From: Planctomycetota bacterium
Lineage (GTDB): Bacteria > Planctomycetota > Planctomycetia > Planctomycetales > Planctomycetaceae
NCBI GenBank assembly: GCA_022600195.1
Contig: JAHZKX010000043.1
Location: forward strand, 1 to 64,000
DNA: 64,000 nt
Direction of reading: 5' to 3'
Shown here: piece after piece, positions 33,822-44,123 of the stretch
How positions within the stretch are numbered: position 1 is the stretch's first letter
How the letters are laid out: every line of letters starts with the position of its first letter
Notes under the pieces: generated by a model
The model's input: only the letters and a program-made list of their open reading frames with translations
What the model was told of the DNA's origin: nothing
Databases searched by the model: none
Translations under genes and position numbers: made by a program

Positions 33822-35081
33822 TCAATCAATCCCGCCAGACTGTCGTGGATCGGTTTGCAGGTATCTGGCGATCCCCAGCCCTAATTGCCGGCCCACGGTT
33901 TTGTAACCTGTCGTATTGCTATGCGGCGTGTTCCAGCAGGTTTCCAGTGTAATCCCGACGACGTGCTCACTCAGTTCACTTCTGATCCAGTTACTCGAAA
34001 TCTTCTTCCAGAGCTTGTCATATTTCAGACCGGTTGACGGCGTATTCTTATCTAACTGAAACGGCTTCGTGATTTCAGCGCGGCACGCTGCAATAAACGC
34101 ATCCTGCAACGGGGTCCCTCGTTTGGTTGCCAGTTCTGGCGGGGCCACAAAAAAGAAAGGACGTTTCGAATTGGAACCCGGGTTATGCAAATCGATAAAC
34201 AACACCAGTCTCTTAGACTGATCTAACTCTTTTAAATAGCGCATGGCCGTTTTTACCGCGTTAAATTGTGCCTGTTCTGACCAGTCCCGGTTGTGATCAT
34301 GGGGCACTTGATTCTTACCCCCATTGCCGGTCGCCACATTATCGATATCCATAATGGGAACGTAATAGATGTCCGCCTTGTTTCTCAGCTGAACCGCGTG
34401 AGGATCATCACTGACAACCCATTCGATAAAACCCTGACCAACCCAGCTTCCACCCGATTCCCACGCATGTTGACGGGCCTGAACCCAGATCACCATCCGC
34501 GAGTCTGTCTTTTGTTCCGGTTCAGAGACCAGCAACGCCGGTACGACACGGCCCGCTCGCGTCTTGCATAACTCAAAACTTGTCGCATGCGCATGTTGCC
34601 GGCTCAATCGTTTGACTAAAGCGTTGGCATCACTGGGGACATAGGGAGGCCCCCAGACAAACCAGGCTTGTTTCGCATCAATTTTCACCTTCCATTGACA
34701 TGTCCCATCCTGCTTCTTCCCAGGAGGTGTCTGCAACCAGGTGCGCTGATTCGTACTAAAAGCAGCTTGATCAGGTAAGGCCCATGCGGATGCCAGCTTT
34801 CGCCCGCCCGCCTGTTTCAACTGATTTGCATCGACGGCGACAGTAATTTCTTCGCCGGGAGTTAGGCCTGTCACCTGAAAATACCACCAGCAAGGCCAGC
34901 CAAACTGTGGGTTTCCTGCAGGACGGATTTTGATCAATCGCTTTTCCTGATCGATCTCCAGAACCTCAGCGGACCCTCCATCAAAAGCAGAGGAGACCAC
35001 CAGCTCTTCAGCACTAGCGGTCTGTAACGAAACCACACCAGACAGGAGCAATCCGAGGAGACTCCAGCGTAAGCTCTGCAT
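33822..35081 (-). CDS. Exported M14-like zinc carboxypeptidase
   Basis: This protein has about 419 residues from the ATG at 35081, chosen because the signal peptide (MQSLRWSLLGLLLSGVVSLQ) then starts the protein and AGGGATG lies upstream. The frame upstream overlaps the DUF1501 stop. Zinc motif HAWE (HxxE, in ARQHAWESGG), the second His in IDLHNPGS, and a C-terminal Glu in LETCWNT fit M14 carboxypeptidases; an N-terminal beta-sandwich domain precedes the peptidase as in the cytosolic-carboxypeptidase-like subgroup. It ends the operon-like set DUF1553-DUF1501-M14. The substrate is unknown. Confidence 0.8.
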   Translation of the reverse strand: MQSLRWSLLGLLLSGVVSLQTASAEELVVSSAFDGGSAEVLEIDQEKRLIKIRPAGNPQFGWPCWWYFQVTGLTPGEEITVAVDANQLKQAGGRKLASAWALPDQAAFSTNQRTWLQTPPGKKQDGTCQWKVKIDAKQAWFVWGPPYVPSDANALVKRLSRQHAHATSFELCKTRAGRVVPALLVSEPEQKTDSRMVIWVQARQHAWESGGSWVGQGFIEWVVSDDPHAVQLRNKADIYYVPIMDIDNVATGNGGKNQVPHDHNRDWSEQAQFNAVKTAMRYLKELDQSKRLVLFIDLHNPGSNSKRPFFFVAPPELATKRGTPLQDAFIAACRAEITKPFQLDKNTPSTGLKYDKLWKKISSNWIRSELSEHVVGITLETCWNTPHSNTTGYKTVGRQLGLGIARYLQTDPRQSGGID

Positions 35082-35103
35082 TTCTTCATCCCTGCCAGTT
35101 TGA

Positions 35104-36558
35104 TTACTTAAGGATTCCCGTTGCAACTTTTCCCTGACCGGGTTCCACTAAAGCCACGGGCTGCGCGTTATGATCATAATGCAACTCTTCTGCTTTCAGT
35201 CCGAACTGATGTAAGAGAGTCGCATGAAAATCGTGCTGGGTAACGACATCCTGAACCGCCCGATGGCCAAAGTCATCGGTGGCTCCGTGAATGTGTCCCT
35301 CTTTCAAGCCGCCACCCGCCATCCAGATACTGAAACCTTCCGTATTATGATCACGTCCCGGCTTTTTACCTTCGCCCCGATCCTGAATCACGGGCAGACG
35401 TCCCATTTCGCCCCCCCATTGCACAATCGTTGAGTCCAACAGACCTCGATTCTTCAAGTCTTTGACCAAAGCAGCAGAGGGTTTATCCGAAGCGTCGCAC
35501 CGCCTCTTTAAATATTCAAAGATGTTTTCATGCATGTCCCAGCCATAGTTCCAGACCTGCACAAATCGTACGCCACGCTCTACAAACCGACGGGCCAGAA
35601 TCAGGGCATCGGCGAATTCTTTCGTAACCGGATCATCGGCACCATAAAGTTTATGAGTGGCCTCTGTCTCTTTTGATAGATCCAATGCTTCCGTAGCTGC
35701 AGTCTGCATTCGTGCTGCCAGTTCATAACTGGCAATCCGTGCGGAAAGGTCATCTTCACCCGGGTGGCGTTCGAGGTGAATCTGGTTCAATTCTTTCAAC
35801 AGATCTAATTGATTCCCCTGTGGCTTGCCTCTGAGCTGTGCAATCGGATTCAAGTTTGCAATTTTGGGATCTGTTTTTCTGACGACCGTTCCCTGGTAAA
35901 TTGAGGGTAACTGACGGCTGTCCCAATAAGGGGAACCGACCGGATTTTTGGGAATCGTAATCGCAACGAAAGCGGGTAGATTTTGTGTCTCTGAACCCAG
36001 GCCATAAGTGACCCAGCTTCCCAGAGAGGGCCAGCCTTCACGGGCGCGCCCCGTCGTCATCGCACGCATGCCAGCCACGTGGTTACGTACATTCGGCAAC
36101 TGCATGGAACGCACCAGCGTGACATCGTCCACAATCTCCCCAAAGTGGGGCAACATATCCACATTGATTTCCATACCCGACTCACCACATTTTTTAAACG
36201 TGGTCGGAGAGGGCATGATAATGGAAGTCGCCTGGCCGGCATTATCATATTTAATGCCATCGCCGGGAAATCGTTTACCAGCATACTCGTCAAGTACCGG
36301 CTTACGATCAAACAGATCCAGATGGCTGGGCCCACCGCCACAGAAAATCGAAATCATGGATTTCGCACGGGCAGGGTGGCTGGTTTTTTTCGGTAACAAA
36401 TCGTATGTTTTTTCACCCAACTCCGGTTTTTCAGGAGCTGCCAGAAGCTGTTCCTCTTTCAGCAAGGTTGCCAGACCCAGCGAAGAAACACCGAATGCAC
36501 TCTGTGCCAGAAAATGACGACGTGAACTGGCGGATGAATCTGCAGAAAACTGTGACAC
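35104..36558 (-). CDS. DUF1501 domain-containing secreted protein
   Basis: This protein has about 484 residues. The start is the GTG at 36558 (VSQFSADSS), directed by GGAGGAG six bases upstream; an ATG-like start 16 codons earlier lacks one. Twin-arginine-type leader SSRRHFLAQSAFGVSSLGL. Family blocks: [67 protein letters not shown] and PGRDHNTEGFSIWMAGGG. It lies 69 bp after the DUF1553 gene and 22 bp before the M14 gene, so co-transcription is likely. Confidence 0.88.
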   Translation of the reverse strand: MSQFSADSSASSRRHFLAQSAFGVSSLGLATLLKEEQLLAAPEKPELGEKTYDLLPKKTSHPARAKSMISIFCGGGPSHLDLFDRKPVLDEYAGKRFPGDGIKYDNAGQATSIIMPSPTTFKKCGESGMEINVDMLPHFGEIVDDVTLVRSMQLPNVRNHVAGMRAMTTGRAREGWPSLGSWVTYGLGSETQNLPAFVAITIPKNPVGSPYWDSRQLPSIYQGTVVRKTDPKIANLNPIAQLRGKPQGNQLDLLKELNQIHLERHPGEDDLSARIASYELAARMQTAATEALDLSKETEATHKLYGADDPVTKEFADALILARRFVERGVRFVQVWNYGWDMHENIFEYLKRRCDASDKPSAALVKDLKNRGLLDSTIVQWGGEMGRLPVIQDRGEGKKPGRDHNTEGFSIWMAGGGLKEGHIHGATDDFGHRAVQDVVTQHDFHATLLHQFGLKAEELHYDHNAQPVALVEPGQGKVATGILK

Positions 36559-36627
36559 TATAAACTCCTCCGGAGAAGATCGATACAAGCCCAGGTGATG
36601 AAACACACCTGAAGCACGATTTTCCTT

Positions 36628-39282
36628 TTACTCAACATACAAGAATTGATTGGTCCCCAACAGGACATGGCACAATGATGTCAGTGCTTCCTGGCGGGGC
36701 GCTTTGACTTTTCTCGCTTGATATTCTTTTAACTGCAACTGCATATGTTTTTGCAGCGCCAACATTCCGGTTTCGGAAGGCTGACTGCTGAGAGCCAGTT
36801 CCCAGGCCGTTTTAATTAACGTTGTATCATCGGCCTCTTTGCCTGCGGTGGAAAGCACACGTTTTGCAAACGCCACTGACTGCAAACGGATAAACTCGCT
36901 ATTGAGTAATGCCAGCGATTGTGTTGCCACCGTAGATGAAACGCGGCGTTCACAATTGGGTTCCATATTCGGCGCATCAAAGGCATTCAGCATCGTGACC
37001 GGTTGAGTCCGACGGACTTGAACATAGATGGATCTTTTTAATTCACGCCGATCCTCCGAAACTTTCCCCGCTCCCACCGTGATGATTCCGCTATCGGATA
37101 AAGAAACGGGAACGGGCTCGCCAAACTGACTTCGATTCAGTTCCCCACTGACAGCCAATATCGCATCGCGAATCGCTTCGGCTTCCAGGCGTCGCAGGTT
37201 CATGCGCCATAACAGACGATTATCAGCGTCAACGGAAGCCGCCTGTTCTGAATGAGACGTCGATGTCTGGCGATACGTACGCGAAGTCATGATCAAACGA
37301 TGAATGCGTTTCAGTTGCCAGCCATTTCCCATGAAATCAGAGGCCAACCAGTCTAACAGTTCAGGGTGACTTGGGGGGTTCGCACGGGAACCAAAATCTC
37401 CTGTCGAATCGACAAACGCCTGACCAAAATGGTGCATCCAGAAACGGTTCATTAAGACGCGCGCCACCAGAGGATGTTTCCCGTTTGTCAAATACCGGGC
37501 AAAGGCCAAACGACGGCCCGATGTCGGCAATTCTGGATTGTTCAACGGAAATCGATTCTGCGATTCCGAACCAATCACCGTCAGACCACCGGGTACCATT
37601 TTGTCTGGTTCGGGAGAGGAAATATCACCACGATAAAACACAAACGTATCCGGGATATGCTGTGGATCTTCGGTCGCAATGCGGATGTATTCCGGCTTTG
37701 GAATTTGTGCCCGTATTTTATCAGCCTCTGCTTTGACATCCTCAAACTGCTTCTTCAATTCATTCCCATCTTTATAGCGGGCGATAAAGAGATGCAGATT
37801 TCCCGGTGCTAACAGGTCGAGCATGGGATATTTTTTCTTGAGAAATTCCGCCTGCTCTGCGGTTCGTTTTTTACGTTCCGTTTCATAGATGGATTTTGCC
37901 TGTTCTCTTTCCGCTTCGGGAACTTCTTTCAAGACTCTCTCAAAAATCAATCGGGTGACTTCCGCTTTCTTCTGGTTGTGCTGTTCATCGAGCTTTTTGA
38001 CTTTCGCCGAAAGCTCTGCTGCTTTCGCTTTATCTGCTTCCGACATCAAAGCCGCACGTCGATTCGTGGGAACACGCCATTTTTCATGATCAAACACAGG
38101 CGCAATCACGGCCCGTAAACGGTAAAAATCCTGCTGTGGAATGGGATCAAATCGATGATGATGACACTCAGCACAGCCGATGGTCATACCTAAAAGAGAC
38201 GAAGAAATTATCTTGACGCTTTCCGTAATCACCTGATTGCGAGCTATCGCAGGATCCATGGGACTGGATCCGGTCCCATCGGGGGCCAGACGCAGGAAAC
38301 CTGTTGCCGTTAATTTATCGCGTTTCGCAACATCCCCATCCACTAATTTCTGTGCAGAAGCATGTGTGGCTTTCACCAACTCATCGCCGGCCAACTGTTC
38401 AATAATAAACTGGTCCCAGGGTTTGTCGGCATTCAATGAGCGAATGACATAATCTCGATAATGCCAGGCATCGGCACGAATGATATCTTTATCATTGTAG
38501 CCTTCTGAATCAGCATAGCCTGCAACATCCAGCCAGTGACGTGTCCAGCGCTCACCATAATGAGGGGACTCCAACAAGCGATCAATCATTTTTTCGTAGG
38601 CATCAGGTGACTGATCTGCCAGATACTGCTTTAATTCTTCGGGAGACGGAGGCAAACCTGTTAAATCATAGGCGGCCCGTCTGATTAACGTCAGGCGATC
38701 TGCAGATTGCGAAAACCAGAGACCTTTCTCTTTCAGTTTACGAGCGATGAATGCATCGATCGGGTTGATTTCGTTCTCTGTTTGCTTTTTCGTTAATGCA
38801 ACGACTACAGGAATCGCTGCCTTTTTAATCGGACGAAATGCCCAATGTGATCGTTCATTCCGAGTGATCAAGAAATCTCCGGGCTTAATATCACCTGTTG
38901 GCTCCGGACCTGCTGTCGGTGCTCCGAGATCAATCCATTTTGCAATCAGCTCAACTTCTTCCGGTTTCAAGCGCTGTTTTTCATCAGGCGGCATCTCTCC
39001 CGATTCCACGTACTGAAAAAGCAGACTCTCAGCATGCTTACCAGCCACGATCGTTTCACCTGACTCGCCACCTTTCACAATCAACCGTTGGAGCCGTAAA
39101 TCCAATTCGCCGGAAAGCTCTTTTTCTTCCCCATGACAATGAAAGCAATACGCTTTGAAAATAGGGCGAATATCGTTTTCAAACGTCAGCCGTTGATCGG
39201 CTGCTGAGACGCTGGGAACCCGAGAACAGAACACAAGCAACGCAAACAACAAGATTGAGTTTCGTCGTAACTGGTTTAACAA
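36628..39282 (-). CDS. Planctomycete cytochrome c / DUF1549 / DUF1553 protein
   Basis: This is an exported 884-residue protein. Signal peptide about 1-27. Cytochrome c (planctomycete type) domain with CFHCHGEEKEL near residue 47, a likely Met ligand in ESGEMPPDEKQRL. DUF1549 about 175-385 with YDLTGLPPSPEE, ERWTRHWLDVAGYADSEG and CAECHHHRFDPI. A coiled-coil insert (about 410-510) precedes DUF1553 (about 580-830; RVLMNRFWMHHFGQAFV, SRTYRQTS, WRMNLRRLEAEAIRD). It leads a DUF1553-DUF1501-M14 set. It is much smaller than the 1.7-kaa relative at 4246 because it lacks WD40 and Ig-like parts. Confidence 0.9.
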   Translation of the reverse strand: MLNQLRRNSILLFALLVFCSRVPSVSAADQRLTFENDIRPIFKAYCFHCHGEEKELSGELDLRLQRLIVKGGESGETIVAGKHAESLLFQYVESGEMPPDEKQRLKPEEVELIAKWIDLGAPTAGPEPTGDIKPGDFLITRNERSHWAFRPIKKAAIPVVVALTKKQTENEINPIDAFIARKLKEKGLWFSQSADRLTLIRRAAYDLTGLPPSPEELKQYLADQSPDAYEKMIDRLLESPHYGERWTRHWLDVAGYADSEGYNDKDIIRADAWHYRDYVIRSLNADKPWDQFIIEQLAGDELVKATHASAQKLVDGDVAKRDKLTATGFLRLAPDGTGSSPMDPAIARNQVITESVKIISSSLLGMTIGCAECHHHRFDPIPQQDFYRLRAVIAPVFDHEKWRVPTNRRAALMSEADKAKAAELSAKVKKLDEQHNQKKAEVTRLIFERVLKEVPEAEREQAKSIYETERKKRTAEQAEFLKKKYPMLDLLAPGNLHLFIARYKDGNELKKQFEDVKAEADKIRAQIPKPEYIRIATEDPQHIPDTFVFYRGDISSPEPDKMVPGGLTVIGSESQNRFPLNNPELPTSGRRLAFARYLTNGKHPLVARVLMNRFWMHHFGQAFVDSTGDFGSRANPPSHPELLDWLASDFMGNGWQLKRIHRLIMTSRTYRQTSTSHSEQAASVDADNRLLWRMNLRRLEAEAIRDAILAVSGELNRSQFGEPVPVSLSDSGIITVGAGKVSEDRRELKRSIYVQVRRTQPVTMLNAFDAPNMEPNCERRVSSTVATQSLALLNSEFIRLQSVAFAKRVLSTAGKEADDTTLIKTAWELALSSQPSETGMLALQKHMQLQLKEYQARKVKAPRQEALTSLCHVLLGTNQFLYVE

Positions 39283-39466
39283 AGCGCTGTTCCTTGGTGA
39301 GAGGGAACACGGTCAAAGGTGGGAGCCTCTCCAACATGAAGGATCGGAGACGGCTATTGGATGGTGTTCTTTTATAACGTATCGGGATGACAATGTCAAA
39401 TATTTAACTTTATTTAGTATCATAAAACTGATTGCGTTTCAGCGAAAGAGGATCAGCTGAAAAGCC

Positions 39467-41821
39467 TTAGTCTGACTGTGATTCGACAAGCGAGGTTCCA
39501 GACATCGGCTGTTCACAGTTCGCTTCCGATTCTTCGATCGCGGGAACCTGAGAACGTTTCGCATACTGGGCCAGAAGTGCCGGTAGAAAGACCAGATCTC
39601 CAAAGAGGGCAGAGGAAATCGTCAGGCCACTCATGATGGCAAAGATCCTTTGATCGCGCATGTCGCTGAAGATGACGGTCGAAAAACCGGCGACTAAAAT
39701 CACCGTCGTCATGATGAGCGCCGTTCCGACTCCCGTAAAGGCACGGCGGATCGCTTCGTGGTCGCTTTCGACAATCAACTGTTCTTCACGGAAACGGGTC
39801 AGGAAGTGAATCGTATCATCAACGGCAATCCCCAGACAAACGGTAAACGCGCACACGCTGACAATTTCCAGCGCCTGTCCTGTAAACACCAGAAAGGCCC
39901 CGGTCACAGCCAGGGGAAACATGTTTGGGACGATGGAGATCAATCCCAGTCTCCATGAACGGAAGGCAAATGCCAGCACAATCAAAATGATAATCGCCGC
40001 ACTTCCCAGACTGGCTGCCAAATCAACGACGATCTGATACAGGTTCCTCCAACGCCAGACAGCCGAACCTGTCAGTTCAAAATGAAAGTGGGGGTGCGCA
40101 ACAGCAATCGTATTTAACCCTTCTTCGATTCTCGTAAAGGTCGGGCCATATTTCGCAATTCCCAGGTCCTGCACATGAAAGCTCACCTCAGCCTGACGAT
40201 ATTCCGGCGTATAAAACGCACGCTTCAAAGGAGGCGGCAGCAAATCGATCATCGACATTCGCTCTTCTGGCTCCCCCTCGCCGGGCAATGCCCCCAGAAT
40301 ATTGCGAATCGAAATCGGATGCCCAATCAAAGACTCCTGATTTAATAAATCATCGACTTTACTGATCGCAATTAAGACTTCCGAAGAATCGGATTCCACT
40401 TTTTCGTTCCAGGAAACACGAACACGCGAGTGCTCCAATCCTCCCATTGCCTGATCCATATGACTCAAAGCCAGCGCCGCCTCCGATCCTTCGGGCAACA
40501 TATTCGCACGTCGTTCATCGGGCCGCAGCGTTAAGGAAATCATAATCAACACGGCTGTGATTCCAATTCCCAATGAACTGATCAGTTTTGTTCGTTTCAA
40601 AACCAGATCAATGATCACACTGATGCGCCCCAGGTGTTGATCAATGATCCCTTTTCCAAATCCCTTATGAATCGAACGTCCCAGCCAGGTCCGGCAGGCC
40701 AGGGGAATGACAGTAATCACAGCGATGAACGTCAGGATCACACCAATCACACAGCTATAACCGAATTGGCGCACGGTTTCATGATGCGCCAGTGAAAGCG
40801 AACCAAAGCCGATTGCCGTTGTCAGCGAAGTCAAAGCACAGGCGAGACCCACCTCCTGAATACCACGCCGGGCGGCTGCTTTTGAGCTGAGACCCGAAGC
40901 CCGATGTCGTCTGATCTGCACCATCAAGTGCACACCATCCGTCAGACCGACTAAACTAAGGAGTACAGGTAACACAACATCGTTAAAAGGATTATCCTGG
41001 AAATCAAGAAACTGAATCATGCCCATTGTCAGAAACACACCAAATGCAGGTGCCAGCGCCACAATGATGACGGCTGAGATTCCCCGAAAAAGAAAGATGG
41101 CCATCAGAATAATCATCCCATAACCAATCAACTGATACTTCACTTTATTGGCATTATGTGTCCGAACCGCTGTCAGATAGATTGGCACGCGCCCGGTTGT
41201 CATAAAGGAAAAGTTGACTCCCGGATATTCAGCGGCCACTTTTTGTGCGACTTGTTTTAGACCTGCGGTACATTCTTCGTCATCACTCACGTTAAACCAG
41301 TCAAATTTGACCATCATCAACAGAGTGCGACCATCAACAGACATTAATTGGCCGCCCACCAGGGGATGGTTTATGGTTTTCAGTTTCGCTGCCTCTAATC
41401 GCTTTTCCGAGGCGCGTTCGTTGGGTATTAACGGCTCGCGCAACCCAAAGATATTGAGATTCGGAATATCGTCCAACCAGAAAACACTTTTCACATAATC
41501 GAGTGCTTCAATCTCTTCGACGATTGAGCGGAGTGCTTTAATGCCTTCAGTCGTAAAAAACTCATCCGAGTCAATTACCAGAATGGTATCGGCATCTGTC
41601 AGGCTGATCGGATCCACATCCGGCGGACGTTCCTGTTTTACCTGAGGTTTCGAAGTTTTCTGTTGTACCTGTTCGACAGGGGCAGGGGTAAACCAGTCGC
41701 GGACCTGCTCCGGCATGGTATAACCCATGAGGGCAATGCCGCTTAAAATCAGAATCAATAACGTGATCATCACAGGATGATCAACCATCCAGACCGAACA
41801 ACGATTAAACGTACGCGACAC
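39467..41821 (-). CDS. RND-family (MMPL/HAE3) exporter
   Basis: This protein has 784 residues with about 12 transmembrane helices in two halves, each starting with one helix, then a large periplasmic loop, then five helices. The second helix group of each half carries the SSD-like patterns SLVGLTDGVHLMVQIRRHR and CLGIAVDDTIHFLTRFREE, whose repeated D and H residues relay protons. A MetVal-rich helix, MTTVILVAGFSTVIFSD, follows. HAE3/MMPL exporters move lipids, hopanoids or hydrophobic compounds. No membrane-fusion protein is beside it, which is usual for this subgroup. Starts with GTG at 41821. The substrate is unknown. Confidence 0.87.
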   Translation of the reverse strand: MSRTFNRCSVWMVDHPVMITLLILILSGIALMGYTMPEQVRDWFTPAPVEQVQQKTSKPQVKQERPPDVDPISLTDADTILVIDSDEFFTTEGIKALRSIVEEIEALDYVKSVFWLDDIPNLNIFGLREPLIPNERASEKRLEAAKLKTINHPLVGGQLMSVDGRTLLMMVKFDWFNVSDDEECTAGLKQVAQKVAAEYPGVNFSFMTTGRVPIYLTAVRTHNANKVKYQLIGYGMIILMAIFLFRGISAVIIVALAPAFGVFLTMGMIQFLDFQDNPFNDVVLPVLLSLVGLTDGVHLMVQIRRHRASGLSSKAAARRGIQEVGLACALTSLTTAIGFGSLSLAHHETVRQFGYSCVIGVILTFIAVITVIPLACRTWLGRSIHKGFGKGIIDQHLGRISVIIDLVLKRTKLISSLGIGITAVLIMISLTLRPDERRANMLPEGSEAALALSHMDQAMGGLEHSRVRVSWNEKVESDSSEVLIAISKVDDLLNQESLIGHPISIRNILGALPGEGEPEERMSMIDLLPPPLKRAFYTPEYRQAEVSFHVQDLGIAKYGPTFTRIEEGLNTIAVAHPHFHFELTGSAVWRWRNLYQIVVDLAASLGSAAIIILIVLAFAFRSWRLGLISIVPNMFPLAVTGAFLVFTGQALEIVSVCAFTVCLGIAVDDTIHFLTRFREEQLIVESDHEAIRRAFTGVGTALIMTTVILVAGFSTVIFSDMRDQRIFAIMSGLTISSALFGDLVFLPALLAQYAKRSQVPAIEESEANCEQPMSGTSLVESQSD

Positions 41822-41910
41822 TCTCGATTCACCTTCTGTCAGAACTGGATTTGAAATAGTAAGTGGATTGAGAGGACCGAACGCGAAATCTCAAACTGAG
41901 GAGCTGCTGT

Positions 41911-43878
41911 TTAACGCACAGGTATATTAAGTTCATCTACCTGGATCAATCCATCCCCGTTAAAGTCGCGAATTCTTCCAAATCGCTGGGCAGCAAGAGG
42001 AATTTCATCCAGTTCAACTTGTCCATCCTTGTTTTTATCAAAACGTTTTTTGAATTCCGCCACAAACTTATCCACGCGCTGCTTTCGCTCCGCTTTACTT
42101 ATTGTTTTGTTCTTGCCTGGCTTTGCTTTCACTTTCTTTTTAACGCGTGGTTCCGCGATTTCAAAAAACGCAATCGCCATCTCTTCCCAGGTCTGATCTC
42201 CCCAAGTCACATATTCATTGGGATCGGGATTGAAGGGATTCTCGTTGGAGTTATCAAACTTGACGGTAAATTCAAGCGATTCAATCGCATCCAGTTTCAT
42301 CGGCTGGCTCAATTCATAAATGTGCTGCCAGTTAAAGTCATAATGTGGTACATCCAGCAAAATCTGGGAATCGTCTTTCTCTTTTTGTTTCATAAACAGC
42401 CGAAACGACTTTCCTCGTAAATGCATATGCGGTGCAATCGCCAGGAGTTCTGCCTGTGGAGGGATGTGGCGAACTTTCGCGGTGACCGGAAAATCTTTGG
42501 TATGGGGCGGAATTTCAAATTCCTGATCAATGCCGATTAATGTGAAGACTTCGTGTGTAATCTCTTCTTCCTTACCAAAGAGCAGTCCGATTTTGGAAAT
42601 ATCCTCCTGCACCGATCCGGTGGGCGTATAATGCATTTGAAAGACCAGTTTCGAGCCAGCGGGGACTCTGCGACCACGTCCGGGTGGTAACATCTTAATC
42701 CGCTGTCCCGGCACATATGCGGTCAACCAGCCTATGCCACGGAATTGAGATCCATCAGGCGGACGAATAAAGACAATTGCATGATGCACAACAGATCGAT
42801 TCCCCGGCAAAACCTGTGCTCCAGTGACCCACTTGTCTTCTTTAAATTCGGGATCAACGACGAAATACTGATATTCGACCACACCTTCTTTGGGAACGAC
42901 AAACGGTTTCTTCCGCATTTCATACACGGTCTCCGGTACTTGAGGCAGATGCCAGCCATCGCGAAATGTGGGAAGTTTCGGCATGTTTTTCACATCGCCG
43001 AATGGCATTCCACCGGCTACCCAGTCGCGCAGAATCTTTTTATCCTGCTCTGACATAAACCGTGAATTGGCATATTTGCCATACAGAGGGCTCGCATGCC
43101 AGGGAGGCATCCGACCGTCATCAATGGTTTCCAGCATTGTATCAGCCCAGCCGCGCACTTCATCATAGTCGGTCAAACCGAACGGCGCGATTTCTCCTTT
43201 ACGATGACATTCCACGCAATGACGATTTAACACTGCCGCCACTTCTTTGCAAAATGTCAAACTTGTTTTCACATCTGTTTTTTTCACACGACCGATATGA
43301 CATCCGTTAGGTTTCGTACTGGACACCATCACTTTTTCGCCGCTGAGCACTTGATCCAGTGCATTCTTCAGATCATGCGAGGTGGTTTCTGCGCGGGAAA
43401 TGCCAGGCAGATATTGATTATCAATCCGACCGCGATAGCGAATCTTCAAACTTTGATCCAGCACAAAGACTTCCGGAGTACGAACTGCCTGAAACTGGTC
43501 GGCGACAGCGTTGCGATAATCTTTACCGATGGGAAACTGAATCGCATAGCGTTTGACATATTTCTGGACGTCCTCCAGTGAGTCCTGCTGATTACTGTTT
43601 ACGCCGACAAATCGAACTCCCTGTGACTGATATGTCGCCATCATTGCGTTCAATTTGGGGCCATACAATCGGGCCAGCGGACATTCGGCCCCCAGAAAAC
43701 AGACGACAGTCGCTTTTTGTTCCGATTTCTCGGTAAGTTCGACAATACCGCCATCATTCGTCGGCAAACGGAACGTTAATAAACCTGTTTTTTGGGTAAT
43801 CGTATTTGTTTCAGAAAGCAGCGGGCTACCGCAAAGCAAAACGAGAGAACTCAAGCAGATTAGACAAGCACGAAACAT
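41911..43878 (-). CDS. Exported redoxin / haem / monooxygenase-like / EF-hand protein
   Basis: This protein has about 655 residues. The ATG at 43878 (MFRACLICLSSLVLLCGS) follows GAAGGAT; an upstream TTG is less likely. Order: signal peptide; thioredoxin-like redoxin domain (about 30-190) with AECPLARLYGP, where only the peroxidatic-type Cys is kept; a haem-binding motif CVECH (about 228); a domain like the C-terminal half of copper type II ascorbate-dependent monooxygenases (VHHAIVFIRPP, FQMHYTPTG, HMHLRGKSFRLF), whose His/Met residues bind copper in relatives; then two EF-hands (DKNKDGQVELDEI and DFNGDGLIQVDEL). This planctomycete architecture has no established role; a redox enzyme in the periplasm is likely. 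Confidence 0.8.
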   Translation of the reverse strand: MFRACLICLSSLVLLCGSPLLSETNTITQKTGLLTFRLPTNDGGIVELTEKSEQKATVVCFLGAECPLARLYGPKLNAMMATYQSQGVRFVGVNSNQQDSLEDVQKYVKRYAIQFPIGKDYRNAVADQFQAVRTPEVFVLDQSLKIRYRGRIDNQYLPGISRAETTSHDLKNALDQVLSGEKVMVSSTKPNGCHIGRVKKTDVKTSLTFCKEVAAVLNRHCVECHRKGEIAPFGLTDYDEVRGWADTMLETIDDGRMPPWHASPLYGKYANSRFMSEQDKKILRDWVAGGMPFGDVKNMPKLPTFRDGWHLPQVPETVYEMRKKPFVVPKEGVVEYQYFVVDPEFKEDKWVTGAQVLPGNRSVVHHAIVFIRPPDGSQFRGIGWLTAYVPGQRIKMLPPGRGRRVPAGSKLVFQMHYTPTGSVQEDISKIGLLFGKEEEITHEVFTLIGIDQEFEIPPHTKDFPVTAKVRHIPPQAELLAIAPHMHLRGKSFRLFMKQKEKDDSQILLDVPHYDFNWQHIYELSQPMKLDAIESLEFTVKFDNSNENPFNPDPNEYVTWGDQTWEEMAIAFFEIAEPRVKKKVKAKPGKNKTISKAERKQRVDKFVAEFKKRFDKNKDGQVELDEIPLAAQRFGRIRDFNGDGLIQVDELNIPVR

Positions 43879-44123
43879 GAAGAGATCCTTCTTCCTCAAC
43901 TTTTTATTAAGACAGGAATAGCTATTTTATCAACCTCAAGGAAACACTCGCAACCCCCAACGATCTGATTGTAGTCTTCCCCCGTTGATTGCATAGTTTC
44001 CATTGTATATACTCGTCGTAACTTCAACTGGTTGCAGACATTTGCAAAAGAATCCAAAATACCTTTAGACAAAATTTACATAGTTCACTTCTGTGTAGAG
44101 ACGCTGTATAAAAAAGGATGGCA

